From an uncultured Capnocytophaga sp. (lineage in GTDB: Bacteria > Bacteroidota > Bacteroidia > Flavobacteriales > Flavobacteriaceae), in NCBI GenBank assembly GCA_915070235.1, contig CAJZFM010000043.1, positions 1 through 11,435 on the forward strand: a stretch of DNA of 11,435 bases. The letters are read 5' to 3'. This document shows positions 5,849 to 11,435 of the stretch, piece after piece. Made by a program: the position numbers and the translations under genes. Each line of letters opens with the position of its first letter. Position 1 is the stretch's first letter. The notes under the pieces were generated by a model. That model was not told the origin of the DNA, made no database searches, and saw only the letters and a list, made by a program, of their open reading frames with translations.

Positions 5849-7957
5849 ATGAAAAAAGAATGGTTGTGTGGGGCGTTACTTCTCTCTCTTCACACATGGG
5901 CTCAAGAAGTCCCCACTGAGGTGGAAACTGACAAGCAACCTATTGCCTTGGACGAGGTGGTCGTACAAGCTGTTCGTGCTAAAAAATCAACTCCTGTTGC
6001 CTTCTCCAACATTTCCAAAAAGGAAATCCAACAAAAAAATGCAGGCCAACAGCTGCCTTTGCTCTTAGATCATCTGCCCAATGTAGTTTCTGTCTCTGAG
6101 GACGGAAGCGGCTATGGGGCTACGGCCTTGTTTATCCGTGGTAATGATGCTTATCGTACCAATGTAACTATCAATGGGATTCCTTACAATGATGCGGAAT
6201 CTCAAGGGGTTTTCTTCTATAACTTATCGGACTTTGCCGCCTCTGCCGAAAATATCCAACTTCAGCGAGGGGTGGGCACCTCTACCAATGGGGCAGGAGC
6301 TTTCGGAGCGAGCCTCAATGTGCTTACCGATGCTGTTTCCCAAACGCCTTATGCCGAGATTGCTAACTACTTGGGTTCCTATACCACTCATAAGCATTCG
6401 GTAAAGCTATCCACAGGTAAGCTCAATGATCGTTTTGAGGTTATGGGTCGTTTCTCTAAGATTAATTCTGATGGGTATATAGATCGTGCTACCTCTGACC
6501 TCAAGTCATATTTCCTACAAGGGGCTTATGCCGACGAACATACCTTAATCAAGGGACTCATCTTCGGCGGCAAGGAAAAAACTTATCTTACCTACAAGGG
6601 GATTTCCGCCGAGCAATTGGAAAAGGATAGGCGCTACAACCCTGCGGGAAAATATTCGGACAATGGGCAAACACGCTTCTACGACAATGAGACCGATAAC
6701 TACCAGCAAGACCATGCCCAACTCCACTGGAGCGAAAAATGGAATCCTTATTGGCACAGCACACTTTCCTTTCACTATACCAAAGGGCGCGGCTACTGGG
6801 AACAAATGGACAATTGGGGTGATGCCAGAGGAAATTTTGTGATTCGTTATCAGTTGGACAACGATTTCTATGGAAGTGTGTTCTCTGTCAATTATCACAA
6901 GGATGCCATTGACTTTGTCGTAGGGGGTTCAGCCAATGTATATGAGGGCAATCACTATAACGAAACACTTTGGGCACAAAATGCGGATACAGCTTATAAG
7001 GAAAGTACCACTCCTGTCTATGGTAACAAGAAAGAGGGAGCAGCCTTTGCTAAACTCACTTGGCAGGTAGTGCCCAAGCTAAGCCTTTTCGCTGATGTAC
7101 AGTATAGGTATGTACAATTTAAGTCTTATCTTAAAAAAGTGGATATCAACGAAGGGCTCCCTATGCTAAATCCTAAGGCAGGAATCAGTTACTTCTTAGC
7201 CCCTAACCATACTCTCTATTTTTCTTTTGCTCATGCTACCAAAGAGCCTAACCGAAATGACTATAAGGAGTATGCTGAGAACAAGAAGAAAGGTGCCGAA
7301 CTGCCTAAAGCGGAGAAAGTCAATGACTTTGAACTGGGCTGGCGCTATAGTACTGACAAGGTAAAACTCAATGCCAACTTATATTATATGCAGTACAAAG
7401 ACCAGCTGGTACTCACTGGGGATATTAACAAAACAGGCTATTCCCTTCGCCGTAATAGTGGAGAGAGCTATCGTGCTGGTATAGAGGTAGATGCCAATGT
7501 ACTCCTTAGTCCTCAGTGGCAATGGGCTCCCAATATCTCTTATAGCCAAAACAAGAATATTGACTACAAGACCAAAGACCCTAACCAGCCTAACCAGTTT
7601 GTGAACTCGGGCACAACCCACATCTCCTTCTCTCCCGACTGGGTGGTAGGCAATACTATTACTTTCATTCCTTTTGAGAATTTCCAAATGAGCCTCATCT
7701 CCAAGTATATAGGCGAACGCTACCTTACCAATGAGAATGAGGAGAATGCTAAATTAGACAGCTTCCTTGTGCATTCGCTCCACCTCTCTTATGAGCTTTT
7801 GCCTGAGAAGATCTGTAAGTCTGTGCTCTTCTCAGTGGCAGCTAATAACATTCTCAATAAGAAGTATGTAGCCCATGGGCGATATAGTGGAGGCAAACCG
7901 CTTTACTTTCCTGCTGCTGAAATCAATGCCATGGCAGGGGTAACCCTCTCTTTCTAA
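5849..7957 (+). CDS. TonB-dependent outer membrane receptor, probable thiamine uptake (OMthi-like)
   Basis: This is an outer membrane gated channel of 702 residues. Residues 1-19 (MKKEWLCGALLLSLHTWAQ) are the signal peptide. IALDEVVVQA (32-41) resembles a TonB box. The plug is about 44-165, with LPNVVSVSEDG, FIRGNDAYRTNVTINGIPYND and the typical IQLQRGVGTSTNGAGAFGASLNV. The rest is a beta-barrel rich in aromatic strands, ending ...GVTLSF with the C-terminal Phe needed for barrel insertion. There is no N-terminal carboxypeptidase-like domain and no SusD partner, so it is not a glycan SusCD system. Substrate is inferred from the TPP riboswitch and terminator directly upstream. The start is ATG 5849: an in-frame TTG at 5771 lies inside the terminator stem and would bury the signal peptide. 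No inner membrane thiamine permease (PnuT) or thi biosynthesis gene is adjacent. Confidence 0.9.
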   Translation: MKKEWLCGALLLSLHTWAQEVPTEVETDKQPIALDEVVVQAVRAKKSTPVAFSNISKKEIQQKNAGQQLPLLLDHLPNVVSVSEDGSGYGATALFIRGNDAYRTNVTINGIPYNDAESQGVFFYNLSDFAASAENIQLQRGVGTSTNGAGAFGASLNVLTDAVSQTPYAEIANYLGSYTTHKHSVKLSTGKLNDRFEVMGRFSKINSDGYIDRATSDLKSYFLQGAYADEHTLIKGLIFGGKEKTYLTYKGISAEQLEKDRRYNPAGKYSDNGQTRFYDNETDNYQQDHAQLHWSEKWNPYWHSTLSFHYTKGRGYWEQMDNWGDARGNFVIRYQLDNDFYGSVFSVNYHKDAIDFVVGGSANVYEGNHYNETLWAQNADTAYKESTTPVYGNKKEGAAFAKLTWQVVPKLSLFADVQYRYVQFKSYLKKVDINEGLPMLNPKAGISYFLAPNHTLYFSFAHATKEPNRNDYKEYAENKKKGAELPKAEKVNDFELGWRYSTDKVKLNANLYYMQYKDQLVLTGDINKTGYSLRRNSGESYRAGIEVDANVLLSPQWQWAPNISYSQNKNIDYKTKDPNQPNQFVNSGTTHISFSPDWVVGNTITFIPFENFQMSLISKYIGERYLTNENEENAKLDSFLVHSLHLSYELLPEKICKSVLFSVAANNILNKKYVAHGRYSGGKPLYFPAAEINAMAGVTLSF

Positions 7958-7961
7958 GGTT

Positions 7962-7985
7962 GTTCATAGCTTTTCATAAATGAAC
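7962..7985 (+). terminator. Weak hairpin after the TonB receptor gene
   Basis: GTTCAT (7962-7967) and ATGAAC (7980-7985) form a 6-bp stem with a 12-base loop, followed only by TTT. An alternative TTCAT-AA-ATGAA fold uses the same right arm. It starts 4 bases after the stop codon and may help end the transcript, but the T-run is poor. Confidence 0.3.
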
Positions 7986-8015
7986 TTTAAAACACAAATC
8001 TTCTAACTATCTAAA

Positions 8016-8090
8016 ACGCAATAAATTGCGTCTCTACACTGACACTTGCTTAATTAGCATAGTCACTCGTAGAGACGCAATTTATTGTGT
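8016..8090. repeat. Nested palindromic element in a convergent intergenic region
   Basis: Two perfect 19-base inverted arms, CAATAAATTGCGTCTCTAC (8019-8037) and its complement (8069-8087), extend to 22 bases with one G-T pair (8016-8090). They flank a 31-base centre that itself has TGCT/AGCA pairing. Each arm is also nearly self-palindromic (ACGCAAT-AA-ATTGCGT at 8016-8031; ACGCAAT-TT-ATTGTGT at 8075-8090). The element sits between the ends of two converging genes. This form suggests an extragenic palindromic repeat or tiny MITE-like element. No clear target-site duplication is seen. It may also end transcription from either side; on the minus strand four T residues follow it. Confidence 0.8.
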
Positions 8091-8158
8091 ATCAACAAAT
8101 TAGGAACTCTATTCTTTAACCCCTAATCCATACTTATACAGTACTTCTTTTGTGGAGG

Positions 8159-9976
8159 TTACTCTTTGTGATAGACGATTTCTCCTCGCTCTATCTGTGA
8201 TTGAAATTCTTCCATAGCGGGCTTTATAGTGCTCTCTGGTAGGTCGTCTATACGAATGTACATAAGACCATCTATGGCATTGTTAAACAAAGGATCTACA
8301 TTGAAGGCGATAACCTTGGCATTTTGCTTGATGTACTTCTTAATCAGCACAGGCAAGCGCAAGTTCCCTGGTTCCAACTCATCTATGATTTTGTCAAACT
8401 TGTTCAGGTCGGACTGGGTTTCGTCAAGGATAAAGTCCTTATCGGCATCTTTGAGCCTTACCTTGTATTCTTTCTTTGGTTTTACATACTGAGCGATGTA
8501 GGGGTCATAGAAGTTGGACTTCATGAACTCTATCATCAATGATTTGGAGAAATCCGAAAACTGATTGGAGATACTCACCCCTCCGAGCAGGTACTTATGT
8601 TCTGGGAAGTGTAAGGTGGTCAGCGCAATCCCTTTCCATAATAGGAATAAGGGCATAGGCTTCTGCTGGTACTCACTCACGACAAAGGCGCGCCCCATTT
8701 CTATGGTCTGTCGCAACATAGTATTGAGCTCTGGATCAAACCTAAAAAGGCTGTGGGTATAGAACCCATTCACACCATATAGGTCAAAGAAATCACTCCC
8801 TAAGCCCATGCGATAGGCTCCTATGATACGCTTGGTATCACTCTCCCAAAGGAAAAGATGACGATAATAAGCATCGTATTCGTCTAAGTCTATGGAGAGA
8901 TTGGTACCCTCCCCTACCTCGCGGAAAGTAAGTTCTCTAAGCCTTCCAATCTCTTGGAGTATATGGGGAATATCTTCGGCTTTGGCCAAAAAAATCTCAT
9001 ACTCTTTGTGTTGCAACAAGCGGGTTCCTTGCTGGGCGCGCAAGGCGACTATTTCTCTTTCCAATACCTCTGGCGCCTGTGCTGGAGCTATCTCTTGTGG
9101 GTCTTTGTTGTTTCTGACCCTTATCATGGAGGCAAAACTTTTGAATAGTTTCTTCTGATCGTAAGTGTTTGATAATAAGTAGGTTTTCTTTCTCAGGAAG
9201 TTAGAGAACTCATAGAGGTCTTCCATATCTTCCTGTACCTTGGGCAGTATAGGTCGCCCTATACGTATGCCTATAGTCTTGTTCTTCTGAGAGAGTAACT
9301 CCGAAGGGAGTTTGGCGGTACGCAACGTATCGCTCTGCTTGGCCAATTGGTAGAATAGCGGGCTGTTCTTAGCATGAAAGTAGATAGGCACTATAGGGAC
9401 ATTGGCTTTTTTGATGAGCTTCATGGCCGACTTGTCCCAAGTCTTATCCACATAGATATTCCCACTGGGCTGAGTGGAGACTTCCCCCGCTGGGAATATC
9501 CCCAAGGGGAAACCTTCCTTAAGATGTGCCAAGGCTTGCTTAAAACCCATAAGGCTGGAAGAGACCTCTTTGTGATCCTCAAAGGGATTTACCTGAATGA
9601 TATAGGGGGCTAATGGCACTATACGTGCCAATAGAAAATTGGCCATTACCTTATAGTCTGGACGCTGTTCCAAAAGGATTTTGAGTAACAATATCCCATC
9701 CAAGCCACCTAAGGGGTGGTTGGAAATAGTGATAAAAGGGCCTTCCTTGGGGATCTTTCGCAAGTCCTCTTCCCCTACCTCATAATGCACCTTGAACTCC
9801 TCGAGCAAAGCATCTAAGAATGCCACACCCTCTAAGTGCTTGTTCCTATCATATATTCTATTGAGAGGTGCCAAACGCAACAGATGCAATAGCCCCCAAC
9901 CTGCAAAGGTGCCCACAAATCCAAATCGGTCTAACTTAGCTGCTTTTGCTAATTCCTTTGCCGTAATCAGTCCCAT
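8159..9976 (-). CDS. OlsF-type bifunctional acyltransferase (PlsC-like plus OlsB/GNAT-like) for aminoacyl lipids
   Basis: This 605-residue protein probably makes an acyloxyacyl amino-acid membrane lipid. The N-terminal half (about 65-270) is a PlsC-type O-acyltransferase. NHPLGGLDG (86-94) is the catalytic block, with five rather than four residues between His87 and Asp93. FPAGE (161-165) is the substrate-binding block, and VPIVPIYFHAKNS (193-205) is conserved in this subfamily. The C-terminal half (about 320-500) resembles the OlsB N-acyltransferase/hemolysin-like family: RELTFREVGEGTNLSIDLDEYD, then RIIGAYRMGLG. The same order occurs in OlsF, known from Serratia and Flavobacterium for ornithine lipids; in Bacteroides glycine lipids are made by separate GlsA and GlsB. 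Substrate (ornithine, glycine or other) cannot be decided here. It is a single-gene unit with its own -7 element and follows the terminator of the greA-HIT operon. Confidence 0.85.
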   Translation of the reverse strand: MGLITAKELAKAAKLDRFGFVGTFAGWGLLHLLRLAPLNRIYDRNKHLEGVAFLDALLEEFKVHYEVGEEDLRKIPKEGPFITISNHPLGGLDGILLLKILLEQRPDYKVMANFLLARIVPLAPYIIQVNPFEDHKEVSSSLMGFKQALAHLKEGFPLGIFPAGEVSTQPSGNIYVDKTWDKSAMKLIKKANVPIVPIYFHAKNSPLFYQLAKQSDTLRTAKLPSELLSQKNKTIGIRIGRPILPKVQEDMEDLYEFSNFLRKKTYLLSNTYDQKKLFKSFASMIRVRNNKDPQEIAPAQAPEVLEREIVALRAQQGTRLLQHKEYEIFLAKAEDIPHILQEIGRLRELTFREVGEGTNLSIDLDEYDAYYRHLFLWESDTKRIIGAYRMGLGSDFFDLYGVNGFYTHSLFRFDPELNTMLRQTIEMGRAFVVSEYQQKPMPLFLLWKGIALTTLHFPEHKYLLGGVSISNQFSDFSKSLMIEFMKSNFYDPYIAQYVKPKKEYKVRLKDADKDFILDETQSDLNKFDKIIDELEPGNLRLPVLIKKYIKQNAKVIAFNVDPLFNNAIDGLMYIRIDDLPESTIKPAMEEFQSQIERGEIVYHKE

Positions 9977-10054
9977 AAGTTATTGTAAATCTTTATTTTA
10001 ATTATTCAAACCTCACCTTTGAGGCCTGATGATTCTATCTCTTCTTTCAAAATG

Positions 10055-10062
10055 CAAATATA
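10055..10062 (-). promoter_or_regulatory. -7 element of the OlsF-like gene promoter
   Basis: Minus-strand TATATTTG fits TAnnTTTG, 78 bases before the ATG and downstream of the neighbouring terminator. No good -33 TTG is seen. The 5' UTR contains a small hairpin (CCTCA-CCTT-TGAGG, 10012-10025) of unknown meaning. Confidence 0.5.
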
Positions 10063-10112
10063 AGAATTTTTTTGGAAAAAACATGCTTATTCTTTATCTT
10101 TCTCTTGACAAG

Positions 10113-10147
10113 AAAAAAACTTTGCCAAAGAGACTCTGGCAAAGTTT
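10113..10147 (-). terminator. Intrinsic terminator of the greA-HIT operon
   Basis: An 11-bp perfect stem (AAACTTTGCCA 10117-10127 and TGGCAAAGTTT 10137-10147) with a 9-base loop runs, on the minus strand, into seven T residues (complement of A10113-A10119). It lies 25 bases past the HIT gene stop. Confidence 0.9.
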
Positions 10148-10171
10148 GTCAATAAACTATGATGACAGTTT

Positions 10172-10561
10172 TTACAAATAGGCTTTCACCTTATCGGCTA
10201 CCTCTTGAAATTCTTCAGGGGTAAGCTTTACTTTTTCTTGGAAGGTCATCTCACTCATCTGGCTGATTGGAATCAGGTGTATATGAGCATGATGTACCTC
10301 AAGTCCTACCACAGCCATACCTACACGCTCGCAGGGGACGGCCTTCTCTAGGGCGATAGCTATCTTGCGGGCAAACTCTAATAGTTCATGGTAACGCTCC
10401 TTGGGTAGGTCAAAGAGCTTATCCACTTCCTGTTTAGGAATACAAAGGGTATGCCCTATAGCATTGGGATTGATATCCAAAAAGGCAAAACAGTGTTCGT
10501 CCTCTGCTATCTTATAGCAAGGGATTTCACCTTGGATAATTTTGGTAAAGATGGATGCCAT
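10172..10561 (-). CDS. HIT-family (histidine triad) nucleotide hydrolase/transferase
   Basis: This small cytoplasmic nucleotide-binding protein of the HINT branch usually cleaves purine nucleoside phosphoramidates. It has 129 residues, normal for the family. The N-terminal SIFTKIIQGEIPCYKIAEDEHCFAFLDINP (3-32) is the classic HIT start. GHTLCIPKQE (36-45) follows. The triad H91-A-H93-I-H95-L-I-P contains the nucleophilic middle-triad histidines, preceded by an extra H90. It lies 10 bases after greA and shares its terminator (10113-10147). No cysteine zinc-site pattern is evident. The physiological substrate is not known. Confidence 0.95.
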   Translation of the reverse strand: MASIFTKIIQGEIPCYKIAEDEHCFAFLDINPNAIGHTLCIPKQEVDKLFDLPKERYHELLEFARKIAIALEKAVPCERVGMAVVGLEVHHAHIHLIPISQMSEMTFQEKVKLTPEEFQEVADKVKAYL

Positions 10562-10571
10562 ATCTTAGTTT

Positions 10572-11042
10572 TTATCGGGTTATTTCTATAATTTCCATCT
10601 GTAGGGTTCCATTGGGTACTTTTATTTCAGCTATATCTCCTACGGATTTGCCTAATAGACCACGTCCTATAGGGGAGCTTACCGAGATCTTACCGCTCTT
10701 AAGGTCAGCCTCACTCTCGGCCACCAGCGTATAGGTCATTACGGCATTGTTGGCCTTGTTCTTGAGCTTTACAGTGGAGAGGATCAGCACCTTGGAGGTA
10801 TCCAATTGGGACTCATCTATCACACGAGCATTGGCTACCAGCTCCTCAAGCTTTGCTATCTTTAGCTCCAAGAGTCCTTGTGCTTCCTTGGCTGCATCAT
10901 ATTCTGCATTCTCTGAAAGGTCTCCCTTATCTCTGGCCTCAGCTATCGCTTGGGATGCACGAGGACGCTCTACATCGCGGAGTTGATCCAGTTCTGCCTT
11001 CAGCGCACGTAACCCTTCTTCGGTGTAATAAGCTACTTTCAT
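10572..11042 (-). CDS. greA: Transcription elongation factor GreA
   Basis: GreA enters the RNA polymerase secondary channel and stimulates cleavage of backtracked RNA. It has 156 residues, typical length. The N-terminal coiled coil (1-75) carries GDLSENAEYDAAKEAQ (40-55). D41 and E44 correspond to the two acidic tip residues of E. coli GreA that coordinate the catalytic metal. The C-terminal FKBP-like domain (about 82-156) has the signature SSPIGRGLLGKSVGD and ends with VPNGTLQMEIIEITR. The ATG at 11042 gives the usual short N-terminus (MKVAYYTEEG). It is the first gene of a two-gene operon with the HIT gene and has a long leader of about 150 bases with a terminator-like fold (see findings). 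Confidence 0.97.
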   Translation of the reverse strand: MKVAYYTEEGLRALKAELDQLRDVERPRASQAIAEARDKGDLSENAEYDAAKEAQGLLELKIAKLEELVANARVIDESQLDTSKVLILSTVKLKNKANNAVMTYTLVAESEADLKSGKISVSSPIGRGLLGKSVGDIAEIKVPNGTLQMEIIEITR

Positions 11043-11069
11043 GTTCTTTTTATGCTTTTTAGGTTGATT

Positions 11070-11138
11070 GATTAATAAAAAAATAACACCCCAGCGAAGT
11101 TCAATTAAGCTCTCACTAATTTTCTCTCAACTGGAATG
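11070..11138 (-). promoter_or_regulatory. Terminator-like fold in the greA leader
   Basis: On the minus strand CATTCCAG (11138-11131) can pair over 8 positions, two of them G-U, with CTGGGGTG (11094-11087). A 36-base loop between them contains a second stem (AATTAG/CTTAATT, one bulge). The stem is followed by TTATTTTTTTATT (11086-11074). This is a possible attenuator between the promoter and the greA start. The long loop and G-U pairs make it uncertain. Confidence 0.35.
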
Positions 11139-11197
11139 ACGTGATTGTTGATAATCAGCTCTATAACTCTAAGCTATACAAACTGCTTACATAGGGG

Positions 11198-11227
11198 CAA
11201 AGATACAAACTTAATTCTATATCACAA
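11198..11227 (-). promoter_or_regulatory. greA: greA-HIT operon promoter
   Basis: On the minus strand TATCTTTG (11205-11198) is an exact TAnnTTTG -7 box. A TTG (11227-11225) lies upstream with a 19-base spacer, the same spacing as in the ompA promoter of this window. It implies a leader of about 150 bases before greA. Confidence 0.7.
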
Positions 11228-11352
11228 GCAAAATCCGAAAAAAAAAATTTGGTTTGCTATTTTTCCTATGATTAACTTTTATTCTTATTCTTTAACTTAT
11301 GCCCCCGTGAATATCTTTTTTTAGAAACTACCCTTTTGAGTGTATATCGTTT

Positions 11353-11433
11353 TTATTTTTTTACTATATGAAAAATATTGTGAAGTATATTTACATAAGT
11401 CGGATCCTTTACTTCCACTTCAAATTCGTAGTT
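11353..11433 (-). CDS. Possible 3' end of a minus-strand gene (partial, unidentified)
   Basis: From the window edge one minus-strand frame stays open for 26 codons to a TAA at 11355-11353. The translated tail, beginning NYEFEVEVKDPTYVNILHN, has alternating charged and hydrophobic residues and ordinary codons, as in a real protein end. The other two minus frames stop within nine codons. The direction agrees with greA. It is too short to identify. The opposite strand also has an open frame from ATG 11368 to the edge, so this call is tentative. Confidence 0.35.
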   Translation of the reverse strand, partial: NYEFEVEVKDPTYVNILHNIFHIVKK

Positions 11434-11435
11434 TT

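Larger units (their letters stand above)
11043..11352. other. Non-coding region upstream of greA
   Basis: This 310-base stretch has no convincing gene. It holds the greA leader, its promoter, and an AT-rich part (11228-11352) with A- and T-runs. An imperfect AGCAAA...TTTGCT inverted repeat (11227-11258) overlaps the -33 element. No tRNA or known riboswitch consensus was recognised. Confidence 0.6.

Noticed and set aside
5849..7957. SusC-like glycan receptor
   Set aside because: It lacks the N-terminal carboxypeptidase-like domain and the roughly 1000-residue length of SusC, and no SusD gene follows.
11227..11258. AGCAAA...TTTGCT imperfect inverted repeat around an A-run
   Set aside because: It has bulges, an A-run in the loop and no gene that it could terminate on the plus strand; it is probably due to low-complexity A/T sequence, though it overlaps the greA -33 element.
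11368..11435. Plus-strand ATG with 22 open codons to the window edge (MKNIVKYIYISRIL...)
   Set aside because: No matching TAnnTTTG box lies upstream and the complementary minus frame looks more like a protein; not enough sequence to support a gene.

Overview
The window looks like ordinary chromosome from a Bacteroidota bacterium, most likely family Flavobacteriaceae; the overall protein flavour suggests a Capnocytophaga-like genome, but genus is inference. Supporting signs are an OmpA-type porin with a TSP3-like linker, a TonB-dependent receptor ending in Phe, an OlsF-type aminolipid acyltransferase fusion, absence of clear Shine-Dalgarno sites, and -7 elements of the Bacteroidota form TAnnTTTG upstream of six transcription units. 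I see no phage, plasmid, IS, CRISPR or defence genes and no tRNA or rRNA. I do not see a clearly new system; the best items are regulatory RNA structures and two unusual domain fusions.

Layout from left to right. 1-1325 (minus): an OmpA-family outer membrane protein with its own promoter and terminator. 1383-4279 (minus): a two-gene unit, trpS (tryptophanyl-tRNA synthetase) followed after 11 bases by a secreted protein with four LysM domains and a periplasmic-binding-protein-like C-terminal half. 4280-4427: a divergent promoter region. 4428-5597 (plus): smpB (trans-translation) followed after 9 bases by a tRNA1(Val) adenine-N6 methyltransferase that starts with TTG. 5598-5848: a leader with a TPP (thiamine pyrophosphate) riboswitch and a perfect 13-bp intrinsic terminator. 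5849-7957 (plus): the TonB-dependent receptor it controls, presumably for thiamine or a thiamine derivative. 7958-8158: a convergent intergenic region with a long nested palindrome. 8159-9976 (minus): a two-domain PlsC plus OlsB-like acyltransferase of the OlsF type. 9977-10171: the promoter of that gene and the terminator of the next unit. 10172-11042 (minus): the greA-HIT operon. 11043-11352: a long greA leader and promoter. The last about 80 bases hold the possible 3' end of another minus-strand gene.

Functionally the window mixes translation and transcription housekeeping (trpS, smpB, tRNA methyltransferase, greA) with cell-envelope functions (OmpA anchor, LysM protein, TonB receptor, aminolipid synthesis). 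The one clear ligand-responsive regulatory circuit is TPP sensing by RNA, which should shut off the outer membrane receptor by premature termination when thiamine is plentiful.
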